Translations under genes and position numbers: made by a program
In this document: in pieces, positions 1 to 12,840 of the stretch
Layout: every line of letters begins with the position of its first letter
Numbering within the stretch: position 1 is the stretch's first letter
Source of the DNA: Pampus argenteus
Taxonomy: Eukaryota; Chordata; Actinopteri; Scombriformes; Stromateidae
Assembly (NCBI GenBank): GCA_036937835.1
Contig: CM072876.1
Span: forward strand, 15,159,501 to 15,223,500
Length of the DNA: 64,000 nt
Direction: 5' to 3'
Notes under the pieces: model-generated
What the model saw: only the letters and a program-made list of their open reading frames with translations
Databases searched by the model: none
What the model was told of the DNA's origin: nothing

Positions 1-754
1 TCGAGCATTGCTTTTCATCAAGTGAATGTATTTCCGAGAAGCCACCGGTATTTAGAATCTAAAATTCTGGTTAAATACGGGTTGGTTACATGCCAGTGTG
101 GGATGTAGAATTATCAGACCTGCCGTAAAGCATTCTCCAGCATTTGGCTGGATGATATTGGCAAGCGGACTGTTTTTATTTTTCCGATGATTTTACAAGG
201 ACACATTTCTTTTTCTTTTTTTTTCTCTCCAAGGCAAAACCTGGCTGGCCAAATGTGGTTAATACTAATGAGACCAATTCAAATGAAATTTGATCTGATT
301 TTTTTAAATTTTTGTTTATTGGTAAGAGAGACGGGAACATGAAGTGAAAATACAACTGGAAACTGAAAAATGGGATTTAAACATTAGGGAAGTAGGATGT
401 TTTGTACATCGTGTATAATAAGGATAAATCATAGAGATGATGCATTGGGGGGAAAAAAACAACCTGGAGCAAAATCTTTTGTTACACCAATCACTCTGTT
501 TCCCTTTTCATTAAGTCTTAGTGATTTTGTGATTAGCTTGATGGATAAGGTGAGCTTAGTCAGTCTTTCTGCATGCCCAGACTAATGAAAACCAGTGCTG
601 TGTGTGTGTGTGTGTGTTGTTATGTTGTTGGACTCGAGTGAGAGGTGATCGATGCCCAACATTGTTTGATGCCGCTCGGATGGGGAAAAAAAAAATGGCA
701 ACGACAAATGTACACAAACACTCGCAGTATAATCTGCAAATGTTTCCACCCCGT

Positions 755-790
755 GCTTGTGTTTACATGTGTTTACATGTAAACACAAGC
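755..790. repeat. perfect 16-bp inverted repeat with 4-nt loop
   Basis: The arms 755-770 and 775-790 are exact reverse complements around the loop GTTT, so either strand can form a perfect hairpin. It lies in intron 1 of enah. No function is assigned. Confidence 0.9.
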
Positions 791-1487
791 AGCTCAGGCC
801 ACATTTAAGCAAAACTCATTACTGCTAAAGATGTTTCATTTCATTCCCGTAGAAAAGAAAAGGCTCTTTTTAAACATTAAAACAACAAGCGATGAAACAA
901 GGTTGGAAATTAAAAGCAGAAGTGTTCTTTGTAAACGGTGCAAAAACGCAACAAAGCTGTAGAGGAAAAAAAAAGAAATATTAATACTTAAAGACATGGA
1001 ATAGAAACAAATAGCTGCAATAGATTAATTAATACTTCATTAATGAAAGGCATAAATCTCAATGAATGTGTTGTGTATGACTGTGTGCGTGGATCTGTCC
1101 TATTCAACTGATACTGTCCCATGTTGACATGTCTTGTTTGTTTGTTTGTTTGTTTTTAATGATGACCTTTTGGTTCAAACATCCCATTCACATGTGAATA
1201 TTTGGCAACTCGGCAGAATTTCACAGGTATTTTATGAACCTTTAACCTCAAACCGCTGCTGTGTTCACACAGGCCTGTACGGTTGTTCGTTTGAAGCCTC
1301 CAATTGTTGGTTGCCATGGTGATATACGAGGAGTGAAAGCTGACTGCTGCTCGGTCCGGTCCAGACCTGCTCTCCTGTCAATGTGGGCCCTGTCCCTCTG
1401 TGAATGAGGAACGTGATTGGACTCTTGTAAAATGGGCCAGGCTCCCATTTAACACACAGGCCGCACTCTGAACACCCTGCAAACACG

Positions 1488-1489
<2 letters not shown>

Positions 1490-1524
<35 letters not shown>
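1490..1524. repeat. (TG)n microsatellite
   Basis: An uninterrupted TG dinucleotide run of about 17 copies in enah intron 1. It creates spurious open frames of Cys-Val or Thr-His repeats on the two strands. Confidence 0.95.
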
Positions 1525-1525
<1 letters not shown>

Positions 1526-2859
1526 GGGTGCGGATGCATCATTAACATGCGCGGTGACCCGACACATTTGCATGAACGTCGCCACACACACTGAAAACAG
1601 AAGCTGGAGTGTGTTGAGGAGCGGTGTCACGTACTGTAGGTTTTTACGGTACATGTGGACGAGATGCAGGCAGCATTTTATGAGCCTCTGGTAGGTCGTT
1701 TTTCGATTTAGTAAAATGTCTCTTTTTTTTTGTTTTTATTCTCATTTTGGAGGATAGTTATCGAGCAGTTGTTCCTGTTAATTGCTTTTCTACTTGAAAT
1801 CACCTCCACTTTCACCTCCTGCTTTCGTAACCAATAAGTCAGCAGTAAAAGTCGGCCCGACGTGTCTTACACCTACCTCCTTTTGAAATGGTTTGTGACC
1901 CGTTTGTAATCCATTTGACAAAGTGTGCCATTTTATTTAGCGAAAAGGTCAGACGGGCTTGTTGAGGGGATTCACACCCTGTACTCCAGAGGGCGATCAC
2001 AATGTTGCTGGTTACCATGGCGCTGAAAAGGGCAGAGTCATTAAAGGCAATGGGAGAAGGAGAGCCACCTGTGGATCCTTCCTCTGAGGATCTGCCTCTT
2101 CACTCAGCTAATGGTTTCTGTGAGTGACTCAGGCTCAAAGCCTAATTGAATCCAAGAGGATTGTGTGTGTATCGGCCCGACTCATTAAACAGGCCTAGTG
2201 CTTGAATAGGCCAGTCGATGGTCCAGGTAATTACCGGGCAATTATGTTTTACACCATAATGACCTGCAGTGGATGACTAGGAAATAATTAGGAACAACAA
2301 AGCGGCACTATTTTAATGTAGAACCTTTTTGTTCTCGGTAACATTTAACACGGATCTGCAGTCACTGTTCACTTGTCTACATTTAAAAGCCTAAAGAATA
2401 TTAGCGCGTCTTAATTACAGCTGTTAAAGGTAACAACAGAATTATTTATTTGACACGGTTAGGGGAAAAAAAGCCTCTGAACAAAATGTCTGGTGATGTT
2501 CTTTTTCTTTTCTTTTCCGTTTAACTGCTGATTTCTTCAGTTAAGTCGTCTCTTTATCTCATGTCATCAAAGCGACACTCTCTTTCTGCCGCTATGCCAA
2601 AGTGAAGCCAAAATTGCTCATTTCCAGGAGCTGTCACCTTCCCTTGTGTGGCGTCACACCCTCTTTTTTTATGGTCAAATAACTAATTAAAAAGCCCTTT
2701 GAGGCTGTGACGGATATAAATGACAAGTGTAACTCCTTGTTGAATCCTGCTCTAGTTATTGGCCAGACGCTAACCTTTACTCACAGAAACCCAGCCGAGA
2801 GTCATCGCTCCATCTCTGGAAGTCACTTGTGGCTGCTCATCTAGCTGGAGGGCCTTCCT

Positions 2860-2860
<1 letters not shown>

Positions 2861-2900
<40 letters not shown>
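2861..2900. repeat. (AC)20 microsatellite
   Basis: Twenty uninterrupted AC units in enah intron 1. Confidence 0.97.
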
Positions 2901-2902
<2 letters not shown>

Positions 2903-3347
2903 TGCTGGGTTATATATAGCCACTAGTGTTGATGGCTCCTCAGGTGTTTTTTTTTTTAAGCTGCTATCATTCCACACATCAGTCCTTCTCCTGCTTCATC
3001 TTTTTCTCTCCCACCATCTGGTGAAAGTGGATGACTCACACTCGTGAGCGCAGGGTATTTTCTCATGGCTCCACCATATCATGGATTTGTGTGTGTGTGT
3101 GTGTGTGTGTCAGCGAAGTAGGTAACCTCCATGCAGGCATAGTCTACAGCTGTTCATGAATGAATGATGGAACAGGTATATTTGTGCACACCTGTACTTT
3201 TCTTTTTCTACACTCTTTCTCTCTTTCCAGCAAACACACAAACCTCTGTGTTGCTACGGTGACGACTCCATGTACAGTTCCTATATAAGACAGCAGGGTT
3301 AGAAAGAGAAGGTGATTGGTCTGCTCGGATCATCGATCAGTTTCAGC

Positions 3348-3371
3348 TTTTTTTTTTTTTTTTTTTTTTTT
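3348..3371. repeat. T24 homopolymer
   Basis: A run of 24 T in enah intron 1. No retroelement sequence is recognised next to it, so it is not called a LINE or SINE tail. Confidence 0.9.
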
Positions 3372-4878
3372 CCCACTCTATAGACTGAAAAGCTGAAAGT
3401 GAGATTTAAACATTTTAAAATACAACTGTCCCAGAGAAAAGTTGACAGCAGTGAGATGATAATAAACATGAAGCACTGAAGCTGATTTAGAGGCTTGTGT
3501 CAGACCAACTTTTTTTATCTCTGTGCATTGGAGCAGAACAGATGGAGCACACATATGGACACAGTTGCTTTCAGCCTCTTCTGCAGACTCTCCTCATGTG
3601 TCTCTACCTTCACAGCGATGAGAATCCAAAATGTACTGTGTGAAATGGTGAAAGAGTTTTAAGTGTGTGTTGTGTTGGGAGAAAGGACTGGTGTATGTTG
3701 GTGTATGCACTTTATTTATTATCAGTAGCAGCTCTGCAGTATGAGGCAGCTACATATTCCTAATATTAGTAGGATAAGGAAAAATGTAACTTTGGATGTA
3801 TTTTATTCTACTAACACTGATTGGCTCCATGCACACTGCTTCAACATGTGCCTAGATACAGTTGCTAAGCAATGATTGGGCAGCAGGCGTTTAACGGATA
3901 GTTAATTTAATGTCTTTCAGTGTTGCGTTGTGTCTGTGGACAAAACAGGCAGTTTGACGATGTCGCGTCAGACCGCGAGAACTTATGTTAACTGAGGAAA
4001 GATGGTTGATGATGAAAATGATGGTTAGCTGCAGCATTTAGGGACAGCTGTTGAACTTGTGCTGGAATCAAGTGATTTAAATTAACTATTAAAAACATCT
4101 GATGGTCCCTCGAGTCCACTTTGGAATCCGCCGTCTGACTTCAGTGAGATACAAACACTGGTAGAATACCTGGGACTTTCTCTTGTCTGTGGGGCCTCTG
4201 TAGTTCCTCCCTGATCCTGATCACTTCCATATGGGCTGGAAGCATGCTGCGTACTCTGCACCACACCAGGAGTGACGGCTGATTAATATGAGCGAGAGCG
4301 AAGAGGCCGAGGATGTCTGGCAGAAAGAGACGGGCCAGGAGAAAATGGCTTGAGAAAGGCGGCGAGAGGTTATAGAAAGACGGACACTGAAAAAGAGGAG
4401 AAGAGGAGAAGGAAGGATGCAGATGTGGCTCGGGATGCTCCCCAGAGCTCTTCCGTCCTGAAGCCCCTTCCTTCCGTCCAAAGCCAGCTGCACTCCTCCT
4501 CCCTAACAAACCTCCAGGCCACTCTTCAGTCCCACTATACCTCTCTGTCTTTCTTTCCTGCCCTCTCCTCCACTTTCATAGCTAGATTCCACACCCAAAA
4601 GCCTTCTCTAACATGTATATGCTGCTATGCTTGCATGTTTTATCACCCCCCCCCTTCCCCATCTCGGAAAGACCCGACTGCGGCCTTTCAGTTTATTGTC
4701 GGATGGTCTGAAGCCAAAAAAGGGCAAACTACGGAATGTCGAGTTTTAGAGAAAGGAGGAGACAGAAAGAAGAAATACCTCTGCAGGGAGTCATTTAGTA
4801 ATGAATTAATTCTAATCACAGTCAAAAAACAAAGGGCTGTGTAAGTGTGTGTGTGTGTGTGAGAGAGATAGAGAGTGT

Positions 4879-4909
<31 letters not shown>

Positions 4910-5500
4910 GTTTTTTTTTACCATAATAGAAAACATCTGATTGAGTGAGCAGCTGAAACTGTCTGTGTGATTGCATAGGAAAATATGAGAAGATACCCCT
5001 GAGAGTTCAATAAAATCACCCTGATAACTGGTCAATTAATGAATGCTGTAAACGGTTGTATGTCAGAAAAGTAAAACAAGGACTTCCATTCAACTGCGGT
5101 TTGGATGGGAATGTATATGCAATAGGAGGAACTATACAAAATCAATGCTGTTGGTTGTTTGATGTGGTCGCTTGGTTTTTTTTTTTTTAGTTTCAGCAAG
5201 CAGCTGTTTATAAATGAGGGAAAGCTGGCCGTGTTCTCAGAGCTCCAACTCAAAGACTTTTACAGTAGAGCAGATCTCTGCATGTGGTCGTCGGTCTGTA
5301 ACGTAACAAGCATGAGATAGGAATTCATAGGATATACAGTAGGCGGTGGATGATGCGTTGTAGCCAGTGTTTAAAGAGCTGTAAATGCATCAGTGATTGT
5401 AATTAATCCTTGTGTTTATGTAGGTTTATTGATAGCTGTTAGCCAGCTAGTTGTTTGTGATGTGACCAACAGGGGCTCATATGTTTGGCTAAGTGTAAAT

Positions 5501-5660
5501 AAAAATGATTATCTTCATTATTGATCAATCTGCCAGTTATTTTCTGCAGTAGGCTGAACTGTTTTGATTTTAAACCAATTTGGTCTTTTTGCTTAAAACG
5601 AAATAGTTGCGAATGAATTTTCTGTTGATCGACTAATTGATCAATTGACTAATTACTGCA
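5501..5660. repeat. Old teleost interspersed repeat, internally deleted copy
   Basis: The segment carries the typical ends of a common fish repeat: a left end with 'atgattatcttcatta' and 'gatcaatctgccag', and a right end with 'ttttctgttgatcgac' followed by 'taattgatcaattgac'. Related copies lie near 16581-16770, 22392-22480 and around the LINE in intron 5. The middle part is missing. I recognise the family by its recurrent sequence but do not assign a database name. Confidence 0.6.
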
Positions 5661-5845
5661 GCATATCCTTGGTGATCTCTTAACTTTTGATCTATAGTCC
5701 CGTCATCAGGTCAAAATTTGCGCCTTATGCGCTGATAAGCATATGTTAGCATGCTAACATACGAAACCAAGATTGTGAACATTATAAACCTTCGACCTGC
5801 TAAACGTCAACATGTTAGCATTGCCATTAGCCGCACAGAGCTTCT
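5661..5845. repeat. Degenerate repeat with GTTAGCATGCTAAC palindrome
   Basis: This stretch resembles a widespread fish repeat rich in 'catgttagca' motifs and ending in 'agagcttctagcatggctg'. It contains a perfect 18-bp palindrome at 5743-5760. A weaker relative occurs near 9865-9930, with 'cagcatgttagag' and 'cacggctgtagactga'. It is probably a non-autonomous mobile element relic. Confidence 0.5.
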
Positions 5846-7921
5846 AGCATGGCTGGTGAACTCACTGCATCATCTAACATAGTCAGAAACATGAAGTCAC
5901 GACAAATACAAAATCATCATCCTCATGGACTGGGTTTGTCAGATTGTTTTTTGGCAAACATGCGGTATGACATTTCTCACACCCCTTTTTGGTTTGTTTC
6001 TATTTTTAGACAAGTCGGCTGTCTGGTTACGTAACTTTAGTCTATCAGCAGTGAAATTAGTCACAATTTCCACCAGTAGTGAGTCAGTAAAATCAGAGGA
6101 TAGGTCAAGGATGTCCGCTCTCCTCTTTCCTCTATCTGGCTTATTGTGTAGCAACATATAACGCTGGGAAACTTTCAGCAGTGCTACTAATTAATTAAAC
6201 AACCAAGCATCAGGAGCGGATCGTCAGCTGTCATCTTTCTTTTAGTTGATTGCTGGGATTAAGCTGCTTTGATCGTTTTTTGTTCCGACCTTAACTTCCC
6301 TTGCTTCTTGTTTATCTCTCTTTCTCCCCACACACACACACACACGTTTCTCTCCGTATACACACCCACCCGGCTCTGCTCCGATCCTGGCAGGATGTGA
6401 CATCATGTCGGTGAAGCCCCTGGAGCTTCTCCGTTCCTCTTTGAAGTCAGAACGGTTCTTAAATCGGAGCCTCATTAACATTAATGAAGGAGATGAAAAT
6501 ATTCTCATCTCATATCCCATTCTCCAGGCCTATTCTCGTCACAGCTGCAGATTTTTCCTTTCTGTCTCTGTGTGTGTGTGTACTTCTGCTCCATTAGAGA
6601 CCTTTTAACAGGCAGGTGATGTCCACCTGTGTGTTACTGTGCTAGAAAAAGAGAGCCGTCTGAACAGGGTTGGTGTAGTAAGTCTGTGAGTCTTAATCAC
6701 GTCTTCAGAGTAAAATATAGTAAGTATTATATAAGTATTATAAAGGTTTGTGTTGCACCAACAAGCATCCAACACAGGACAAAAATCTGTATATGAATGT
6801 ATAGCTTTTATTGGCGCCATTTAAAGCTATCGCTGGATTACATTGCTAGAAGAATTGAAAAATTCTGGAGTTACAGGCAGATTGAAACGGCTTTTATGGA
6901 TGTCGATTCCCAATGCGCATCAGAGAAGTGTAAGTCTGACTTAATCTAAAAATGCGTTCTGACTCACAGAAGGAGTTTTCCCCCTCTGATCTAATGAAAC
7001 GGTGATGATGTGTCAGAGGTAAAATGGTTACTTCCACATTCAGAAATGAATCATATTTGACGAATTGTGTGTTAAAGAGATCCAAGCTGTAAAAGAAACG
7101 TTGCCACTTTGTGCAGACGTTCAGTAGATATTGGCAGAAAGTACAGCTGTTGTGTTCAGTAGAAGGGTTAGCAAGGAGATGAGGAGGGTCAACAGGACTG
7201 GATTACACCAGTCAAGTACTTAACAAGCGGAAAATCCACATTTCACTGTTTGTCTCTGACATCATTCCCTGAAACAGCCAGAAAGACAAAAAAAGGAATT
7301 AATGAAAACGGCAGAAGCTGAATCGCACCTATAAAGACCCTCCATGCACATGCAAACCACAGTTTATTCCCCACACGAAGAACGTGCACGCGTATAAACG
7401 CTTCCCGGCACCGTGGCCAGAGCTTGTGACTAGAGGCGAAGGCTGCGGTCTCTCCTGCGGTCCCGAAACTTCATTTTCTGCCATAGTATGAGAACTCTGA
7501 CCAAAACCACACTGACCACGATCAACAAAACGTGCTGCAATGCCATCATTATTTTTTATTTTTTTACCACTCGGATACGGTTGTTTAAAGCTCATTGATT
7601 GGCTGCATGCATTCCAAACTGCAGAGTCACACATATAACAGTATCTATAAAAAAAAAGAATAATTAAACATTTTGTTTTTGAAGTAGCCTTATCTGCTTT
7701 CTTGCCATGAGATGAGAAGATTGTCCCCTTTCTGTTCAGTATGAATCTGCAGTCAGCAACCTGTCAGCTTAGTTTAGCATGAAGATTAAAGACAGAAGGA
7801 AACAGCAAACCTCGCTGAAGGCAAGAAAAGAATCTGCCTGTCAGCACCTCTAAAACTCCAGCAAGGTCAACAAATTGACGCTTTTTACACACTTTGGTTT
7901 TGTTTCATAATGTGTTGTTCA

Positions 7922-7960
7922 TGTGTGTGTGTGTGTGTGTGTGTGGGGGGGGGGGGGGGG
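7922..7960. repeat. (TG)n followed by G16
   Basis: A TG run leads directly into sixteen consecutive G (7945-7960). Such a tract could form a G-quadruplex and is prone to length error in sequencing. Confidence 0.9.
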
Positions 7961-8528
7961 TCACATTGACTATACATAGGATTGCTATCAATCTCACCCA
8001 ACTCTCGCCAAGAATGGGAATAAGAACATTTCTCAGACTGCACAGTCATTGAATCAACCAAATACATAAATGACAGGCGGAAGTTGAAGTGAATTAGTCG
8101 AAGCAGCTCAGCACGGTGGAAGCTTTCTACCTCCACTCTGTCAGCTTTTGACAGTGGACAAGGGAAATATGTGCAGCTGTCTGTCACGCGGCAGAAACCA
8201 TAGCAACAGCATCAAATAACCCATAATGTCTTCGAGTCCGCCAGAAGACTTTGACACAACAGGCACGAGAACCTGGATGAGTTTACCCTCCGTTACGTGG
8301 CGGCATGTAGCCACTGGAGCTGCTCTTCTCAGCCTGTTGAAAATAAATGGGCCTTAGTCAATTATCCTCCTTTAATAAAGATGTCAAGTTTAATAATTTG
8401 ACTGTCGAATATGTGAAATTAAAAAAACCTCAGCCAGAGCAGCAAGTCATGAATTAATTATCCTGCTTTCATTTCTCGTCTCCTCTCCAGTTTGTTTCTA
8501 CTCGCAGATGCAGCCAGTTAGGTACACG

Positions 8529-8563
<35 letters not shown>
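8529..8563. repeat. (GT)n microsatellite
   Basis: An uninterrupted GT run of about 17 units in enah intron 1, about 1 kb before the EVH1 exon. Confidence 0.9.
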
Positions 8564-8565
<2 letters not shown>

Positions 8566-9557
8566 CAAGTCTGACTTGACATTCACAGAAGGGTTGTTCT
8601 TGTCACTGAGGACCCCTCCGTTTTCATGTAGTTTGAACTTTTTAAGAACATGAGGTGTGTGTCTCGGTGGCAGTAGATCTGTCCTCCTCTCATCACTTCC
8701 TTCTGGCTCTTTTCACTTGTTTTTCACTCCTTATTTTCTCCCCCTCCTCTCCCCCTTTCAGCAATTTTATTCTGTCATTTTCTTCCACTTCCACACCTCT
8801 CATCTCTTTCTCTACCTGTATCCCGGCTGTCAGTGTTGACACACGGTAATGTTTACCGCAGACGCGCTCTCTCTCCACTCATCACTCGTTGTGCTACTAT
8901 TACAGCAACATCAGCGCTGATCCGCTGCACCGCCGTTCATTGAGGGCTCTATCGGCAGAGCTGTGGATTTATCAGAGTCATCGCAGCCCCGATGACATTT
9001 GCCTTGGATGTAGGAAAAGGCAGAATATTTGTTAGTTGACGCCAGAGTGCTGTTGTTTGATTATATTATTTAACCACTTTACATGAGGCTGAGCTCACAG
9101 CACAAACAGACAAATACAGTTACAGATTTACTTCTGCAGTTTCCTCCAGTGAAGTAATAAAGCCACCATTGTTTGCCTGTGCAGTTTCACATTGCAGTAG
9201 TTAAATGAATTGCTATTTTGCAATTTGGTCTTTGTGTGTAGCAGGGTTATACTGACCGAAGGAAAGATGTCGCCGCGTCTTTTTAATTACAGCGGTTCTG
9301 TCAGAGCAGCCTGTACTCTCACTTAACTGCATACCTGTTGCATCTTGATTGCACCTATAATTACGGTTCAGAACATCCATTAGGCTAAATTATAAATTTT
9401 AACTTTGAAAAAAGTCTTCTCCCATAAAAGAAACCACACGGTTTGCTTTAAATAAAGCCAACAACGCATGTCGGACCGTCCAATCTGGTTGTTTAGCTGA
9501 ACGGTACTAGATGTAAAAATGACCTTTTCTGTATTTGTTTCCCCGTCTCCCCTGCAG

Positions 9558-9723
9558 TGAACAGAGTATCTGCCAGGCGCGAGCCGCCGTCATGGTGTAC
9601 GACGACGCAAATAAGAAGTGGGTCCCAGCCGGCGGCTCCACGGGCTTCAGCAGAGTCCACATCTACCACCACACGGGCAACAACGCCTTCCGCGTAGTGG
9701 GGCGCAAGATCCAAGATCATCAG
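9558..9723 (+). CDS. enah: enah exon 2: N-terminal half of EVH1 domain
   Basis: This exon encodes residues 2-57, starting SEQSICQARAAVMVYDD. The EVH1 domain binds FPPPP-type proline motifs in zyxin, vinculin, lamellipodin and RIAM and so targets Mena to focal adhesions and leading edges. Two ligand-contacting aromatics are present, Tyr16 and Trp23, as in other Mena EVH1 domains. The acceptor is 'ctcccctgcag' and the donor 'gtcagt'. The exon begins with the last base of the Ser2 codon, so the missing first exon must end in ATGAG; an internal Met at codon 14 is therefore not the start. Length is 166 nt, entry phase 2 and exit phase 0. It is near-identical to vertebrate Mena by recognition. Confidence 0.97.
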
Positions 9724-11554
9724 GTCAGTGGCTGAGAGGACGACTAAACACCCAAACACAGTTAAAACTCTAATTCATTCAGTGCATCATGTCAGATGTA
9801 GGTTTTCTTTAGAAATTTTAACCACTTCAGTGATCATCAAGGTAAATATTATATATGGTAAACATCAGCATGTTAGAGTTTTACTCAGAGCCCTGCTGTG
9901 CCTATAGCACGGCTGTAGACTGAACGCAGTGTGACGTGTGTGTGTGTGCCGCACTCCAAACAAAGAGAGGGCTTCACGCTTATAAAAGCTATCGGATCTG
10001 AAAGTAGGATGGAAAAGCATACTGTTACCAAATATGGTATATGAAAAAGTTTCAGTATTATGTATCCGGTGATGTCAACATATGATTACATAGTGAAAGA
10101 ATCCTGTGGTGAGCACATGCTGTGACGACACCGCGTGATACCAGCTATTCAGCTCTGCTCTACAAACATGGATCAGATGTGACAGCTTGTCAAAGCCCTG
10201 CAAATCATTCATATTAACATGAAAACTCCTTCAGTCTTATCTACACATTAAAGTTGTCACCAGACAACAAAACCAGAGGAAAAAAAAAAAAATCAGTGTA
10301 TTTATCGTTTCATCTTCTGATAATGACTCGCAACACTCACACACTCCTCACTGATCATTCAGAAACACACACAACTTGACCTTCTACTGAACCTTTCTCC
10401 CTGCGACTCCTGATGTCAGCACATCCCACCTGCTGCTAAGCTGTCATAGTCAGACACACACACACACACACACACACCATACACACAGAAAGTTCATATA
10501 TGATAGAAGTAAAATAAGTAAAATGCTGGAAGATGCAGGACTGAGGAGCAGAAAGAACTTCAGATGAACAGCGCAGTGCCAAGCAAAATCCTGAATTTGT
10601 GTGTGTGTGTGTGTGTGAGATTGCCTCCCGTGGGGCGGCACGCTCTGCCTCAGCAATCCCACAGTTCTCTCTGTTTTATTATCTTGAAGCAGCGGGGATA
10701 GAGGGATGCTCCTTTCTTCTCAATGCTCCTCTGTCTTCCCAGAAAACTCAGATAACAGATAAAAGTTGCAGTAATGGTCAAACAGTAGCCAGCGGTGTGA
10801 CTGCACTGTCCTTGCTTTAGTCATTGGATGAGATAAATAATTAGAAACAATCTTTTAATCTCTTCATAACCTTCTGCTCAAATGTGTGTAAATATCTGAA
10901 CTGTTCCTTTTTCTCTCCTCCTTAGTTATTATCCGTCTCTCCAGGTGTAAACCTGGACGTCTGACAAACCCAGATCAGGGGTTTACTATCTCCTCCCAAT
11001 TAGTATCTTTTGACAATTTTACTTCATATTTTCAGTGATTCTTCTAAAATGGAAAATTCTCTCTTATAATCTGTTCCAGCTAGCCTGGCCTGAGGTTGAG
11101 ATAGACCCAGATTTAGCTCATTGTGTTTCTCGCTTGATATTTCACGGAGCACCAATAGACAGTGTATCTGATTTTACTGACTGAAGGTTGTTCTTTTTTT
11201 CTTTTTTTTTGTCGTAGCACAGTTTAATCTCAGTTTCACCACCAGCTTTCTGAAATCTTGACCAACCTTGTAAGATAAGCTTCCCTTCTGTTCAGGGGAT
11301 GTTTTCAATTCAGTCTTTTTATTAGTTTGGACATGAGATTATACTGTGATTACGAGATTAAACAGCATTACACATCTTTTCACGGTATTTCAGCTGTTAT
11401 CAGATCAACGCTGACAAAATGGGGTGTGTGTGTGTAAGCACAATACTTTTACTCCTTGTTTTTATGTCTGTATTTGTGTTACTAAGCCGTAAAAAGTTAC
11501 ATCAACAATCACATTTCCTCTTTTTTAAAATTTTTTTCCCCTCTTCGTCTCCAG
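9724..11554 (+). other. enah: enah intron 2
   Basis: A 1.8-kb intron with GT and AG ends between the two EVH1 exons. It contains short GT/CA runs (10454-10478, 10598-10617) and a weak relic of the 'catgttaga' fish repeat near 9865. No extra exon or RNA gene is recognised. Confidence 0.85.
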
Positions 11555-11732
11555 GTGGTGATAAACTGTGCCATTCCCAAGGGGCTGAAGTACAACCAGG
11601 CCACGCAGACCTTCCACCAGTGGCGTGATGCCCGACAGGTCTACGGCCTAAACTTTGGCAGCAAGGAGGACGCCAACGTATTTGCCAGTGCCATGATGCA
11701 CGCCCTGGAGGTGCTCAACTCCCAGGACACGG
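11555..11732 (+). CDS. enah: enah exon 3: C-terminal half of EVH1 domain
   Basis: The exon encodes residues 58-116 plus one base of codon 117, beginning VVINCAIPKGLKYNQ. It completes the EVH1 fold: Phe77 of the aromatic triad and Arg81 are present, and the C-terminal helix reads NVFASAMMHALEVLN. The acceptor is 'cttcgtctccag' and the donor 'gtacgc'. It enters in phase 0 after Gln57 and leaves in phase 1, which matches exon 4 14.5 kb downstream. In mammals the pro-invasive INV exon lies after this exon; no equivalent was recognised here by eye. Confidence 0.97.
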
Positions 11733-12840
11733 GTACGCTGCGTTGTGCTGTGTGTGTGTGTTGCCGTTTGTCTCTTCCTGGTAGTGTAGAGTAGCAAGCT
11801 GACAGGAAAGTGGTGGAAGACAACCAGTACAATTACATATCCAGCCTCAAACCTACTGTTGGTTTTCTCAGATCATAACGAGAGGTTATAGCAACAAAGT
11901 CGCTGTTACACGGAAGGTCTGAGGTATTTACATGCCATCAAATAATCGAGCATTAAAACTGAAACTGCTGCAGCAGTGTGGAGGTGGTACTGTTGTCAGT
12001 AAACTTCACAGCGGGGGGAAAAGGAAACACAGGGCGAAAAGATGAAATTATGGGAAATGAAATATTTCGCAAAGGGGATGAGAAGCCTGCTAAAAAAAAC
12101 CAAAACAGGATAATTAAAGACACATGTCAACAGTAAACATGTTTTTAGTGAGCTACGTTACTAATAGGTTTAGCAGAAACATCTTAATTCATCGCAGACT
12201 GCTCATCAGAAAGAAAAGCCAGGCTGCACTTTCTACCCGCAGCTCACACAGCCCGGACCTTTCTTAATCAAAACTTCCATTTGGAGTCGAAAGCTCGGGA
12301 GGCACTCGATGATATCCGGCTCCTGGTCGCGCCGTCGGGGTTAACGGGATGAGGTATTTTTAGCATCATTTAGAATAATTGGCGCTCACGTCTGCCAATT
12401 ACAGGTCATTTCTTTAAAAACCCGTAATTAACCACAGATTTGAGCATAAAAGGGACGACCTCGTGGCGAGAGGCCGCTGGATCACATGTAGGGCATCAAG
12501 AGGGCTGCGGTATTCACATCACACACACACACACATTCACACAGCCTTATCTAATTTGCCACAAATATTCCCTGGCTGTAACTTCAGTGGTACACCGCGA
12601 CCTTGGTTTCCTGAAACATGCGCTCATTACATAGCTCTGTCCTCCGGCTGTGTTTCTACATTTGCCCGCCTGCTGCTAACGGTTGTTACCCATTGTTACT
12701 CTGATCTGGACTCCCCAAGTGAAGACTAATCTTCAGCTACCACAGTTCTTCTCCTTTACCTCGTTTTTTTTGGTTTTAATCCAACAAAGCCAAAGGTTTT
12801 TAATTGCAGCCACCTTTTTGTTTTGCGATCACAGCATCCC

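Larger units (their letters stand above)
1..9557 (+). other. enah: enah intron 1 (3' part)
   Basis: No coding exon is recognised in this 9.5 kb before the EVH1 exon. It holds several microsatellites, a perfect 16-bp inverted repeat at 755-790, a stretch rich in TAATTA-type motifs near 1976-2300, a T24 run at 3348-3371 and old interspersed repeats near 5500-5840. The short open frames here are mostly repeat-derived and show no family signature. It is called intron because the exon at 9558 starts in mid-codon. Confidence 0.8.
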
